Below, in pieces: positions 45,104 through 54,936 of a DNA stretch of 64,000 bases. Below the pieces are notes generated by a model. That model did not search any database. It saw only the letters and a program-made list of their open reading frames with translations, and was not told the origin of the DNA. The translations under genes were made by a program, and so were the position numbers. This stretch comes from Bradyrhizobium sp. ORS 278 (GTDB lineage Bacteria; Pseudomonadota; Alphaproteobacteria; Rhizobiales; Xanthobacteraceae), in assembly GCF_000026145.1 (NCBI RefSeq), contig NC_009445.1, forward strand, positions 6,106,501 to 6,170,500. Reading direction: 5' to 3'. The first letter of the stretch is position 1; each line of letters starts with the position of its first letter.

Positions 45104-46396
45104 TCACGCCTCGAAGGGATTCTGGACCAGGATAGTATCCTCGCGTTCGGGACTGGTGGAAAGCAGCGCAATTGGGCAACCCACCAGTTCCTCGATGCGC
45201 CGGACGTATTTGATGGCCTGGGCCGGCAGATCGGCCCAGGAGCGCGCGTTCGCCGTCGGCTGCTTCCAGCCTTCGATGGTCTCGTAGATCGGCTCGACCC
45301 GGGCCTGGGCACCTTCGCCTGCCGGGAAATGATCGATCTCCTTGCCGTCCAGCCTGTAGCCGGTGCAGACCTCGATGGTGTCGAAACCGTCGAGAATGTC
45401 CAGCTTGGTCAGCGCAAGACCGTTAATGCCACAGGTCCGCACCGCCTGGCGGACCAGGACGGCGTCGAACCAGCCGCAACGACGCGGCCGGCCGGTATTC
45501 GTTCCGAACTCACGGCCGCGCTCGCCGATCTTGCGGCCGGTCTCGTTATCCTGCTCGGTGGGAAAAGGTCCCTGGCCGACGCGAGTCGTATAGGCCTTGC
45601 ACAGGCCGAGCACGTAGCCGATCGCGCCCGGGCCCAGGCCGGCACCGGTCGCGGCTTGCGCCGCAACCGTGTTGGACGAGGTCACATAAGGATAGGTGCC
45701 GTGATCGACGTCGAGCAGCGCGCCCTGGGCGCCCTCGAACAGCAGGCGCTTGCCCTCGCGGCGCTTGATGTCGAGCAGCCGCCAAACCGTCTCCGCATAC
45801 GGCAACAGCTTTGGCGCCACCGCCGTCAATTCGCGCAGGATCTCGGCGCCGTCGATCAGCTCCAGCCCGAGCCCCCGGCGCAGCGCGTTGTGATGAGCGA
45901 GCAGGCGATCGATCTTGTGCGGCAGCGTATCGAGATCGGCGAGATCCATCAGCCGGATCGCGCGGCGGCCGACCTTGTCCTCATAGGCCGGACCGATGCC
46001 GCGGCGGGTCGTGCCGATGGCAGTCCCGGTGTTGGACGATTCCCTCAGCGCATCGAGCTCACGATGCAGCGGCAGGATCAGCGTGACGTTCTCGGCAACG
46101 CGCAGATTGTCCGGGCTGATGATCAGGCCCTGCGCCTGCAGCTTGCCGACCTCGTCGAGGAACGCCTGCGGATCGAACACCACGCCATTGCCGATCACCG
46201 ACAGCTTGCCGGAGCGCAGCACGCCGGACGGGAGCAGCGCCAGCTTATAGGTCGCGCCGTTGATGACGAGCGTATGACCGGCGTTGTGACCGCCCTGGAA
46301 GCGCACGACGATGTCGGCCTGCTCCGAGAGCCAATCGACGATCTTGCCCTTCCCCTCGTCGCCCCATTGGGCGCCGACGACGACCACGTTAGCCAT
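45104..46396 (-). CDS. purA: Adenylosuccinate synthetase PurA
   Basis: PurA converts IMP, Asp and GTP to adenylosuccinate, the first committed step to AMP. The N-terminal P-loop [20 protein letters not shown], the GGHNAGHT loop, the [13 protein letters not shown] segment and the [20 protein letters not shown] motif are all intact. The protein is 430 residues, standard. ATG at 46394-46396 was chosen by homology and has AGAGGAA upstream; a longer frame reaches 46534. Confidence 0.98.
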   Translation of the reverse strand: MANVVVVGAQWGDEGKGKIVDWLSEQADIVVRFQGGHNAGHTLVINGATYKLALLPSGVLRSGKLSVIGNGVVFDPQAFLDEVGKLQAQGLIISPDNLRVAENVTLILPLHRELDALRESSNTGTAIGTTRRGIGPAYEDKVGRRAIRLMDLADLDTLPHKIDRLLAHHNALRRGLGLELIDGAEILRELTAVAPKLLPYAETVWRLLDIKRREGKRLLFEGAQGALLDVDHGTYPYVTSSNTVAAQAATGAGLGPGAIGYVLGLCKAYTTRVGQGPFPTEQDNETGRKIGERGREFGTNTGRPRRCGWFDAVLVRQAVRTCGINGLALTKLDILDGFDTIEVCTGYRLDGKEIDHFPAGEGAQARVEPIYETIEGWKQPTANARSWADLPAQAIKYVRRIEELVGCPIALLSTSPEREDTILVQNPFEA

Positions 46397-46770
46397 TCGC
46401 AGCTCTTTCCTCTGCCAAGATCCAAAACAGCACGATCGGCTCGGTCGATATCGCTTCCGATGAGGGGCCAGCCTGGCCAACCATGCGCCCAGCCCAAATC
46501 GCGGCCGGGACCGCTCGCTTGCGAGGCGACCCACCGGATAAAGGAAGCCGCCGGGCTAGGCAAGCAAGAACGGGCCCTCGGGGCACACAACGGCGCCACC
46601 AAGCCTTTGATAAGCCCCAAAATTTCATGCCGCCCCGGCTGCGGATCGGACGACCCGGCCGGCGCTTCTGACGGCGCTGGCTCCCGGGTGCGCGCATTGA
46701 GCACCGGAACGGCGGCGAATCTACGGTGGCGGCCATGATCTCGGCGGTCCCGCGCACCATGGACACTGGC
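46397..46770. other. Intergenic region upstream of purA
   Basis: These 374 bases separate purA from the exporter operon; both are read leftward, so it is the purA promoter region and the exporter's 3' end. I see no gene, hairpin or known operator. Confidence 0.4.
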
Positions 46771-47454
46771 TCAGGTCTGGATGCGGCCGTCGACAACCTC
46801 AATGATGCGATCGCAACGCCGCGCCAGATCGAGGTTGTGGGTCACGAGCAGGAAGCTGGTGCCGACCGTCCGATTGACGTCCCGCATCAGCTCGAACACC
46901 GCCTCCGCGGATTTGCTGTCGAGATTCCCGGTCGGCTCGTCCGCCAGCACCAGATCGGGATTCATCGCCAGCGCGCGCGCGACCGCGACGCGCTGCTGCT
47001 GGCCGCCCGACATGTTGCTCGCAAGATGGTTGGCAAATTTCGCCAGGCCGACCTGGTCGAGCAGCTTGCCCGCCTGCGCCTCGATCTCCGCGCTCGGAAA
47101 GCCGCGGTCAACCAGGAGCGGCATCATCACGTTCTCCTTGGCCGTGAAGGCGGAGATCAACAGATGAGACTGGAAGATGAATCCGATGGTGTGCCCGCGC
47201 AGGTGCGTGAGCTCGGTATCGCCGAGCGATGCGATATCCTGGCCCTTGATCGTGAGCCGGCCGGAGGTCGGCCGGTCGAGCAGACCGACGATGTTGAGCA
47301 AGGTGCTCTTGCCCGATCCGGACGGACCGATCAGCGCGACGAACTCGCCGCGATCGACCTCGAGATCGATGTCGTGCAGCACCTCGGTCTCGGTCGGGAG
47401 ACCGACATTGTAGGCCTTGCAGACCTTCTCCAGCCGCAGGATCACCTCAGCCAC
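46771..47454 (-). CDS. ABC exporter ATP-binding protein (LolD/MacB/DevA type)
   Basis: Walker [11 protein letters not shown]-loop [20 protein letters not shown], signature [15 protein letters not shown] and Walker [13 protein letters not shown] place it in the MacB/LolD family. The 'PTGNLD' and '[12 protein letters not shown]' segments are typical. The likely start is GTG at 47452-47454 ([18 protein letters not shown]), which overlaps the permease stop by 8 bases; the longer open frame is not coding-like. It is the last gene of a leftward adaptor-permease-ATPase operon. Confidence 0.9.
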   Translation of the reverse strand: MAEVILRLEKVCKAYNVGLPTETEVLHDIDLEVDRGEFVALIGPSGSGKSTLLNIVGLLDRPTSGRLTIKGQDIASLGDTELTHLRGHTIGFIFQSHLLISAFTAKENVMMPLLVDRGFPSAEIEAQAGKLLDQVGLAKFANHLASNMSGGQQQRVAVARALAMNPDLVLADEPTGNLDSKSAEAVFELMRDVNRTVGTSFLLVTHNLDLARRCDRIIEVVDGRIQT

Positions 47455-48673
47455 GGATCGCCACCACCGGATCGAGCTTGGCCGCGCGCAACGCCGGCGC
47501 GGTCGCCGCGAGCAATCCCGTGACCGTCGCGAGCAGGGCCGTGATGACGAACAGGCGGCGCTCGAGAATGAGCGGGAACAACTCCGATCCATCCGCCTGG
47601 CGCTGCACCGCATGCCAGTAGATCAGCGCGCCGGCGCCGAGCGCGGCGCCGAACAGCGAGCCGATGAAGCCGAGCAGCCCGCCTTGCAGCAGGAACACGC
47701 GCAGGATCTGGCCGCGCGAGGTGCCCATCGCCCGGAGAATGCCGATCTCCTTCGAGCGCTGGATGACGGAGACGATGAGCACGGCAGCGATGCCGAAGGC
47801 GACCGACATTGCGACGAATACGCGGATCAGCGTGTTCGAAGTCTCCTGCGCGCGCACGGCCACGAAGAACTGCGCATTGGTCTTGATCCAGCTGTCGGCC
47901 TTGACGAGGTTGGCGGCCTGGATGCGCTGCGCGATGTCTTCCGCTGCGTAGATGTCCTGCACGGTGATGTCGATGGTGGTGACGCCGCCGATCATGCCGA
48001 GCAGCGACTGCGCGGTGCGCAGCGCGACGTAGGCGGCGCGCTGGTTGACGCCCTTGTTGCCGAGGTCGACCAGGCCGGTCACGGTCAGCACGCGATTGGC
48101 GCCGGAAGCGGCCTGGACGTTGAGCTTGTCGCCGACGACGGCACCGAGATCCTTGGCCAGCTCGATGCCGATGATGATGTCCTCGCTGCTCAGCCGCGGC
48201 TCGCCGGCAACGATATAGTCCGGCACGCGCACGATGGCGAAATAGCTCTCCGGCTCAATGCCGGACAGTGTCACGGCGCGGCTGGCGTCGCCGCGAATGG
48301 CGAGCGCCGAGCCCGAGATGGTCGGCGACACCGCGGTGATCTCCGGCATCGCCAGCATCTGGGCGCGGATCTTCGGCCATTGGTCGATCGAGATCACGCG
48401 CTGGCTCGGCCGCTGCACGGTGGCGTCCTCGATCACGCGATTGCCGTTGCGCAGCGGCCGCGCGACCTGGTCCGGCGTCAGCAACTGGATTTGCGGCTGC
48501 GACGTCAGCACGCGCTTGATGAAGTTGGCTTCCAGCCCTGCGAGCATCGCCGACATGAACACGATCACGGCGACGCCGATCGCGATGCCGCCGATGATGA
48601 ACAGGGTCTGCAGCCGGCCCTCGCGCAGGAAGCGCACCGCCGCGACCCATTCGAACGGCAGCCAGCGGTTCAC
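47447..48673 (-). CDS. ABC exporter permease (MacB/FtsX family, DevC-like)
   Basis: One N-terminal helix ([20 protein letters not shown]) is followed by a periplasmic domain of about 220 residues, then three C-terminal helices ([60 protein letters not shown]) and the family end [17 protein letters not shown]. This FtsX topology is used for mechanotransmission: pushing substrates from the periplasm outwards rather than through the membrane. ATG overlaps the adaptor stop (ATGA, 48670-48673). Confidence 0.92.
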   Translation of the reverse strand: MNRWLPFEWVAAVRFLREGRLQTLFIIGGIAIGVAVIVFMSAMLAGLEANFIKRVLTSQPQIQLLTPDQVARPLRNGNRVIEDATVQRPSQRVISIDQWPKIRAQMLAMPEITAVSPTISGSALAIRGDASRAVTLSGIEPESYFAIVRVPDYIVAGEPRLSSEDIIIGIELAKDLGAVVGDKLNVQAASGANRVLTVTGLVDLGNKGVNQRAAYVALRTAQSLLGMIGGVTTIDITVQDIYAAEDIAQRIQAANLVKADSWIKTNAQFFVAVRAQETSNTLIRVFVAMSVAFGIAAVLIVSVIQRSKEIGILRAMGTSRGQILRVFLLQGGLLGFIGSLFGAALGAGALIYWHAVQRQADGSELFPLILERRLFVITALLATVTGLLAATAPALRAAKLDPVVAIRG

Positions 48674-49944
48674 GGCAGCACCGGACGGAAGCGCTGGCCA
48701 GTGACGAGGCCGGAGCTGGCGGGCACCGCGATGTCGCCGGCACTCAGGCCATCGACGATCTCGACATGGCTGTTGCCACGGATGCCGGCGCGCACCGGGC
48801 GCTTGACCGCGCGGCCGTCCTTCTCGCCGAGCACCCAGGGCTGCCCGGAGGTGAGATCATGAACCGAGCGGACGGGCAGCTCCAGCGTATCCTTGCGGGA
48901 CGCGACCTCGATGTCGACCGACACCGTCATGTCCTGGCGCAGATAGTCCGGCGGGTCCTTGACGATCAGTTTGACCTGCACCGAGGCGCGCGAGAGATCA
49001 ACGCCGGGATTGATGTAGCTGAGCACGGCGGGAAAACGCTTGTCCGGATAGGCATCGGCCGAGGCCAGCGCCGTCTGCCCCAGCGCCAGCTTGCCGAGAT
49101 TGCGCTCATCGATCTGCAGCACGAGCTGGACATCGCCGGCGGGCGCGAGAACGAGCAGCGCCTTGCCGGGCTGCGCCACGGTGCCCTTCTCGACATTGCG
49201 CGTGATCAGCACGCCGTCGCGCGGCGCCGAGATCGTCGCATAGCCGAGCCGCGACTGCGCCGTGTCGAGCGTGGCGCGCGCCTGATTCAGCTGCGTCTCC
49301 GCCATGACGTAGTCGCTGCCGCCGGGGCTCGCGGTGAAGACCTGGAATTCGGCCGCGCGCTCCTGCGCCAGCGCGATGTCGAGCGTCTTCTGCGCCTCGT
49401 CGAGCGAGGCCCGCGTGGCATAGCCGTTGGCCGTCAGCAGCGATGTCCGGTCGTAGGTCTGCTGCGCGTTGAGCAGCGTCGCCTGGGCCTGGCGCAGCGC
49501 CTCCTTAGCCGACGGGAGGGTCAATTCGGCGAGCTGGCGCATCCGCGCTTCGGCCTGCGCCACCTGGCCCTGCGCCTGGACCACCGCGGCCTTGAGCTCG
49601 CGCGACTCCAGCGAGATCAGCGGCTGGCCCCTGGTCACGCGCTGGCCTTCGAGCACAAGGACCTCATCGACCGTGCCGGTGATCTGGCTGCCGATCTCGA
49701 CGCGAAACGGCGTCTCGACATGGCCGCTGGCGACCACCGTCTCGACGAGATCACCGCTCCGCACCTGATCGACCACGACCGCCGGGCCGAGCATGACACG
49801 CACGCTCTGCCAGCCGCCGAGGCCGAGCAGCAGGATCACCGCGAGAATGAACCAGCGATGCGCGACAAGCGCGGACCAGACCTTCGAAGAGGATTTGCTG
49901 CTCTGGCGCGGGAGGGCTGCGGCTTGATCGACCATGTCCGTCAT
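48670..49944 (-). CDS. Periplasmic adaptor (membrane fusion) protein, MacA/HlyD/DevB type
   Basis: One membrane anchor (FILAVILLLGLGGWQSVRVM) is followed by a lipoyl half-motif (VETPFRVEIGSQITGTVDEV, LVLEGQRVTRGQPLISLESR), a long helical hairpin (about residues 130-225, heptad-rich), the second half (YATISAPRDGVLITRNVEKG) and the MacA-like C-terminal domain (LELPVRSVHDLTSGQPWVLG). It links the FtsX-type permease to an outer-membrane channel, probably a TolC homologue encoded elsewhere. The start could be ATG 49944 or 49935; neither has a strong ribosome site. Confidence 0.9.
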   Translation of the reverse strand: MTDMVDQAAALPRQSSKSSSKVWSALVAHRWFILAVILLLGLGGWQSVRVMLGPAVVVDQVRSGDLVETVVASGHVETPFRVEIGSQITGTVDEVLVLEGQRVTRGQPLISLESRELKAAVVQAQGQVAQAEARMRQLAELTLPSAKEALRQAQATLLNAQQTYDRTSLLTANGYATRASLDEAQKTLDIALAQERAAEFQVFTASPGGSDYVMAETQLNQARATLDTAQSRLGYATISAPRDGVLITRNVEKGTVAQPGKALLVLAPAGDVQLVLQIDERNLGKLALGQTALASADAYPDKRFPAVLSYINPGVDLSRASVQVKLIVKDPPDYLRQDMTVSVDIEVASRKDTLELPVRSVHDLTSGQPWVLGEKDGRAVKRPVRAGIRGNSHVEIVDGLSAGDIAVPASSGLVTGQRFRPVLP

Positions 49945-50051
49945 TACAGATGGCGCCCGGCGCACCGGGCGGGATGTCGTCCTCGTGAATCCTCAGCCGT
50001 CCGCCCCACGGCGTGTTCTCGAGCAGCCTAGGTCATGCGCGCATCAGGATG

Positions 50052-50065
50052 TTGCGCTAGGTCAA
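50052..50065 (+). promoter_or_regulatory. FixK2/FNR-type box upstream of the P-type ATPase gene
   Basis: TTGCGCTAGGTCAA matches TTG(A/C)-N6-(T/G)CAA exactly. Its centre is about 80 bp from the GTG start at 50139, so a class II transcription start would fall near 50100. The divergent exporter gene starts at 49944, about 115 bp away on the other side, so it could respond too, but the distance favours the ATPase. Confidence 0.6.
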
Positions 50066-50138
50066 CCGCGGCGCGATCGTTCATGCAAATCAGGCGAGAT
50101 CGCCATGAAGCTTTGTCCACGAACATGAACGGGCGCCC

Positions 50139-52694
50139 GTGAGCACTGAAACGACCTCCAGCCTGCACCAGTTCTGGCGCCTTTCTCCAGTACAAGCCGC
50201 CCAACGGCTCAGCTGCGGCCTCGATGGCTTGAACGAGGCCGACGCGACGCAGCGGTTGCTGAGCTACGGCCGCAACGCCGACACGCCATCCCACGTGGTC
50301 GGTCCGCTGCGCGCCGTCATGCGGCGCCTGCTCGAGCCCCTGTCACTCATCCTGCTCGTCGCGGGCATCATCTCGATGGTGACCGGAGACGTGATCGGCG
50401 GTGCGATCATCGTGCTGATCCTGACGCTGTCGATCGGGCTCGATACGGTGCAAGAAGGACACGCTGTCAGGGCTGCCGAGGAACTGCGGCGGTCGGTGGC
50501 GCTGAAGGCCGAGGTCAAACGCGACGGCGCCTATCGGGAGGTCGAGGTCGACGCCGTTGTGCCCGGCGACCTCCTGCGCGTCCGCGCCGGCGACATCGTG
50601 CCGGCCGATGCGCTGATCATCGATAGCAAGGCCTTCACGGCCGGCGAGGCCGCGCTCACCGGCGAGCCCTATCCGGTGACGAAGCAGGCTGGCCCTGCCG
50701 CCGACGAGAACGACAGCTCGAACGCGCTGTTCCGCGGCTCGGTCGCACAGACCGGCGAAGCCGTCGCGCTGGTCGTCAATACCGGGCCGAACACGATGTT
50801 CGGCGCAGCCGCCTCGGCGCTGGCCGAAGCGCAGGGGCGCACGCCGTTCGAGCGCGACCTGCATGAATTCGGTCTCGTCATCGCGCGGCTCACGCTGGCG
50901 CTCGTGCTCATCGTGCTCGCCTTTCGCGTGGTGTTCGGCCGTGACGTGCTCGATTCGCTGTTGTTCTCGGTCGCGCTCGCCGTCGGGCTGACGCCCGAGC
51001 TGCTGCCGATGATCACGACGGTGACGCTTTCCCGCGGCGCGCTGCGCATGGCCAAGCGCAAGGTGATCGTGAAGCGGCTCGCGGCCATTCACGATCTTGG
51101 CGCGATGTCGGTGCTGTGCACCGACAAGACGGGCACGCTGACCTCGGCGGAGATCACGCTCGCCCGCAGCATCGCGCCTGATGGCAGCGACCATCCGCGT
51201 CCCGCCGAGCTTGGGGCCATCGCCGCCGCGCTCGGCGGCGATCGCGGCTCGCTGGATACGGCGCTGGTCGCGGGCGCCAACCATGCGGCGGCGGGATGGA
51301 CCTTGGGTGGCCAGCAGACCTTCGACTTCTCGCGACGGCTCGGCTCGGTACTGGCGGTGCGCGGCGCGGATCAAGTGCTGATCGTAAAGGGTGCGCCGGA
51401 CGCCGTGATCGAGCTCTGCAGCCAGCAACGACTGGGCGGCGCTATCACCGCCCTCGCCGACGACGGCCGCGCCGAGATGCGCGAGCGCGTTCACTCGCTT
51501 GCCCGCGAGGGACTGCGCACCGTCGCGATCGCTTCAAAACCCTGGAGCGGCGCGCCGCGCGAGGTCGAGACCGAGGACGAGCAGGAGTTGATCTTCGAGG
51601 GTCTGTGCGCCTTCGCCGATCCGCCGAAGCCCACGGCGGCGGCCGCGATCGCTCAGCTCGCCCGAGCAGGCATCGCACTGAAGATCCTCTCGGGCGACGA
51701 TCCCGTGGTCGTCAGACGCCTGGCAGGTCTGGTGGGGCTGAAGGCAGACCGCGTGCTGTCCGGCAACGACATCGCCGAGCTTAGCGACGATGCGCTCGCG
51801 GTGCAGGTGCGAACCGCCGACGCGTTCGGCAGGCTCGCGCCGGATCAGAAATCGCGGATCGTGAAGGCGCTGCAGGCGTCGGGCGAGGTCGTCGGCTTTC
51901 TTGGGGACGGCATCAACGATGCGCCGGCGCTGAAGGTGGCCGATATCGGTCTCTCGGTCGACGGCGCCACTGGCGTGGCGCAATCCGCGGCGGACATGAT
52001 CCTGTTGGCCAGTGATCTCGAGGTCGTCGCGGACGGCGTCGAGGAAGGACGGCGGACCTTTGCGAACATCCTCAAATATGTGCGCATGGGCGCGAGCTCG
52101 AATTTCGGCAACATGCTGTCGATGGCGGTGGCCTCGATCATGCTGCCGTTCCTGCCGATGCTACCGACGCAGATCCTGCTGAACAATCTGCTCTATGATC
52201 TCTCCGAGCTCGGCATTCCCTTCGACCGCGTCAGTCCGCAAGCGACGGCATGGCCGCAGCGCTGGGACATGAAGCGCCTGTTGCGTTTCGCCGCGATCAT
52301 GGGCCCGCTGTCATCGCTGTTCGACTTTCTGACGTTCGGCGCGCTGCTCTTTCTGTTCCACGCCAGCCCGGACGAGTTCCGTACCGCCTGGTTCCTCGAA
52401 TCCATGGCGACGCAGATCCTCGTCATCTTCATCATCCGGACCAACGGACGGCCCTGGAGCAACCGGGCCGATCCGATGTTGACGGCGTCATCGCTGATCG
52501 CGCTTTGTGTTGCGATCGTCGTGCCGTTCACGCCGGCGGGCGCATGGTTCGGCTTCGTCGCGCCGCCGGTCACGATGTTGGCCGCGATCGCGGTCCTCGT
52601 TGTCACCTATCTGGTCTGCGCGGAAGCTCTCAAATCCATCGCCGTGCAATCCAGCACCGGGCGACCCCCGCGGCGGCACCAACGCGGGTCATGA
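50139..52694 (+). CDS. P-type cation ATPase, MgtA-like (P3B)
   Basis: A P-type ATPase with N-terminal cytoplasmic part, the TGE actuator loop (GEAALTGEPYPVTKQ), the M4 motif VALAVGLTPELLPMITTVTL, the phosphorylation site DKTGTLT (VLCTDKTGTLTSAE), the KGAPDAVIELC nucleotide site and the GDGINDAPALKVADIG hinge. 'GLTPELLPMI' in M4 is the signature of magnesium-type MgtA/MgtB pumps, which import Mg2+. At 851 residues it is a little shorter than E. coli MgtA (about 900). Four C-terminal helices follow the soluble domains. GTG at 50139 starts the protein; no strong ribosome site is visible. Cation choice is inferred from the M4 motif. Confidence 0.88.
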   Translation: MSTETTSSLHQFWRLSPVQAAQRLSCGLDGLNEADATQRLLSYGRNADTPSHVVGPLRAVMRRLLEPLSLILLVAGIISMVTGDVIGGAIIVLILTLSIGLDTVQEGHAVRAAEELRRSVALKAEVKRDGAYREVEVDAVVPGDLLRVRAGDIVPADALIIDSKAFTAGEAALTGEPYPVTKQAGPAADENDSSNALFRGSVAQTGEAVALVVNTGPNTMFGAAASALAEAQGRTPFERDLHEFGLVIARLTLALVLIVLAFRVVFGRDVLDSLLFSVALAVGLTPELLPMITTVTLSRGALRMAKRKVIVKRLAAIHDLGAMSVLCTDKTGTLTSAEITLARSIAPDGSDHPRPAELGAIAAALGGDRGSLDTALVAGANHAAAGWTLGGQQTFDFSRRLGSVLAVRGADQVLIVKGAPDAVIELCSQQRLGGAITALADDGRAEMRERVHSLAREGLRTVAIASKPWSGAPREVETEDEQELIFEGLCAFADPPKPTAAAAIAQLARAGIALKILSGDDPVVVRRLAGLVGLKADRVLSGNDIAELSDDALAVQVRTADAFGRLAPDQKSRIVKALQASGEVVGFLGDGINDAPALKVADIGLSVDGATGVAQSAADMILLASDLEVVADGVEEGRRTFANILKYVRMGASSNFGNMLSMAVASIMLPFLPMLPTQILLNNLLYDLSELGIPFDRVSPQATAWPQRWDMKRLLRFAAIMGPLSSLFDFLTFGALLFLFHASPDEFRTAWFLESMATQILVIFIIRTNGRPWSNRADPMLTASSLIALCVAIVVPFTPAGAWFGFVAPPVTMLAAIAVLVVTYLVCAEALKSIAVQSSTGRPPRRHQRGS

Positions 52695-52837
52695 CCGCTG
52701 CCGCTGCATAGTCGCGATGCATCTGCCCTCTTGATAGGCAGCCGCAATTAGTGTCTCTCCGAATGGCCGGGGAGGACCAGCGGCCGGGATGACCGGGCCG
52801 GATACCGCGGCGCAAGAACCGGGACCAACACCGTCGC

Positions 52838-53767
52838 ATGTCTGCCGCCGATCCCACGGTGTCCCCAGCGCCCGCGCGCGCCTGGGTCGCCAACCAACCC
52901 TACGTGCTGCTCAGCATCACCGCGCTGTGCTGGGCCGGCAACGCGATCGTCGGCCGCCTTGCCGCCGGACACATTCCCCCGGTGACGCTGTCGTTCCTGC
53001 GCTGGTCGCTGGCGTTCCTGATCATTCTGCCGCTAGCCTGGAAGCAGCTTCGCCAGGACTGGCCGGCGATCCGCTCCAAGCTCGGCATCATGGTCGCGCT
53101 GTCGGTCACCGGCATCGGCGCCTTCAACACGCTGCAATACTGGTCGCTGGAATACACCCAGGCGCTCAACACGCTGCTGCTACAATCCGGCGGCCCGCTG
53201 ATCGTCGCGCTCTGGTCGATGCTGCTGCTGCGCGTGCATCTGACGTTCGCGCAGGCGGTCGGCATCGTGCTGTCGATGATCGGCGTGTTGCTGATCCTCA
53301 CCCGCGGTCACCCGGCAGCGATCGCCGACATCAGCTTCAACAAGGGCGACCTGATTTTCCTGCTGGCTATGGCGGTGTTCGGCTTCTACTCGGTGCTGAC
53401 GATCAAGCGGCCGCAGATCCACGGCCTATCGATGGTCGCATTCACCTTCGGCTGTGGTGCCGCAAGCCTGATCCCGCTGTTGATCTGGGAGCTCAACACG
53501 CGCCCGGTGATGGCGTTCGACACCCAGAACCTGCTGTCGCTGCTCTACGTCGCGATCTTCCCCTCGACCATCGCCTATCTCTGCTTCAATCGCGGCGTGC
53601 TGCTGATCGGCGCCAACCGCGCCGCGCCGTTCTTTCATGTGGTGCCGGTGTTCGGCTCGATCATGGCGTTCGTCTTCCTCGGCGAGCAGCCGCAACTCTT
53701 CCACGTGATCGGCTTCGCCCTGGTGCTGGCCGGCGTCTACGCCGCCTCGCGCAAGCAGGCGACGTGA
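52838..53767 (+). CDS. DMT-family transporter (EamA), copy 1
   Basis: Ten predicted helices in two EamA repeats: ANQPYVLLSITALCWAGNAI, GHIPPVTLSFLRWSLAFLII and TQALNTLLLQSGGPLIVALW in repeat 1; FPSTIAYLCFNRGVLLIGAN and NRAAPFFHVVPVFGSIMAFV in repeat 2. Such permeases export amino acids or other small metabolites; the substrate is unknown. The product is 309 residues. A paralogue follows 79 bp later on the same strand, sharing the motifs NQPY.LL, AGNIV/AGNAI and NRAAPF.H.VP.FGS, so the pair arose by tandem duplication. Confidence 0.9.
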   Translation: MSAADPTVSPAPARAWVANQPYVLLSITALCWAGNAIVGRLAAGHIPPVTLSFLRWSLAFLIILPLAWKQLRQDWPAIRSKLGIMVALSVTGIGAFNTLQYWSLEYTQALNTLLLQSGGPLIVALWSMLLLRVHLTFAQAVGIVLSMIGVLLILTRGHPAAIADISFNKGDLIFLLAMAVFGFYSVLTIKRPQIHGLSMVAFTFGCGAASLIPLLIWELNTRPVMAFDTQNLLSLLYVAIFPSTIAYLCFNRGVLLIGANRAAPFFHVVPVFGSIMAFVFLGEQPQLFHVIGFALVLAGVYAASRKQAT

Positions 53768-53846
53768 GGGGGATGCCGCGAAACAGCGGCGCTGCATGGC
53801 TCCAATTCGTCGCTATTCATTGTACCGCGAGGCGATTTGTCTCACC

Positions 53847-54818
53847 ATGGATGGCCTGACGCCCGAGCCTCCCGTGCCCACCGTATCACATTCCACCACG
53901 CCGCTGGCCTGGCTCAACAACCAGCCTTATCTGCTGCTGACGCTGGCCTCGCTGTTCTGGGCCGGCAACATCGTGCTGGCGCGCTATGTCGCCGGCCACG
54001 TGCCGCCGCTGACCTTGTCCTGCATCCGCTGGATCGGAACCTTTCTGATGCTATGGCCGTTCGCGCGGGCACATCTCGTGCGCGACTGGCGCACTTTGCT
54101 CGCGAGCTGGCCGCTGCTGCTCGTCCTGGCGCTGACCGGCTTCGCCATCAACAACGCGCTGTCCTATTGGGCGATGCAGTATACCCAGGCCCTCAACGGC
54201 CTGCTGATCCAATCGTCGGCTCCGCTCTTCGTGGCGTTGTGGTCGCTCGTGCTGTTCGGCGTACGGCTGACGGCGGCGCAGTTCGCCGGCATCGCGATGT
54301 CCCTGACCGGCGTGCTGGTGATCCTGCTGCGCGGCGACCTCGGCGCGTTGGCCGCGATCCAGTTCAACCGCGGCGACCTGATGTTCGCCGGCGCGCTGCT
54401 GGTGTTCGGCATCTACTCCGCTGTCATGACACGGCGGCCAGCCGTGCATCAGCTGTCGCTGATCTCGTCCTGCACCGCCCTGGGCGCCCTGCTGCTGCTG
54501 CCGCTGGCGGCCTGGGAATACACGTCCGGCTTTGTGCTGCAGCTCGATCTCTTGTCGATCCTGACGCTCGGCTACGTCGTGGTGTTCGCCTCGACGCTGG
54601 CTTATCTGTCCTTCAACCGCGGCATCAGCCTGATCGGACCGAACCGGGCCGCTCCCTTCCTGCACCTGGTGCCGTTGTTCGGCTCGGTGCTGGCGATCCT
54701 CCTGCTCGGCGAGGAGCTCAAGCCGTTCCACCTCGCGGGCTACGCGCTTGTGATCGCCGGCGTGATCATCGCGTCGCGCGTCCCGCTCCGGCAGCCGCAT
54801 CCGACGCCGAAGCCGTGA
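53847..54818 (+). CDS. DMT-family transporter (EamA), copy 2
   Basis: A second ten-helix EamA permease (323 residues from ATG 53847), with NNQPYLLLTLASLFWAGNIV, GHVPPLTLSCIRWIGTFLML, NALSYWAMQYTQALNGLLIQ and NRAAPFLHLVPLFGSVLAIL. It is clearly paralogous to the gene just upstream. The frame is open to 53796; ATG 53847 was preferred because the extra head is not conserved-looking and copy 1 lacks it. The substrate is unknown. Confidence 0.9.
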   Translation: MDGLTPEPPVPTVSHSTTPLAWLNNQPYLLLTLASLFWAGNIVLARYVAGHVPPLTLSCIRWIGTFLMLWPFARAHLVRDWRTLLASWPLLLVLALTGFAINNALSYWAMQYTQALNGLLIQSSAPLFVALWSLVLFGVRLTAAQFAGIAMSLTGVLVILLRGDLGALAAIQFNRGDLMFAGALLVFGIYSAVMTRRPAVHQLSLISSCTALGALLLLPLAAWEYTSGFVLQLDLLSILTLGYVVVFASTLAYLSFNRGISLIGPNRAAPFLHLVPLFGSVLAILLLGEELKPFHLAGYALVIAGVIIASRVPLRQPHPTPKP

Positions 54819-54936
54819 GCCTGCGGCAAGACGCCCTTTCTGAGCAGTTCGCCATCATCCGACTGTCATCGAAGTGTCAGCGTCGCGTCAGACGCCCTGT
54901 CCACAACGCGCGTGGTTCAAGCTCAGGAGGCTTCCC

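Noticed and set aside
40325..46738. A 2137-residue open frame on the + strand
   Set aside because: It runs antisense across DUF4112, the AraC regulator, the membrane genes and purA. Its composition (Arg, Gly, His, Gln rich) is typical of the complement of GC-rich coding sequence, and it has no domain.
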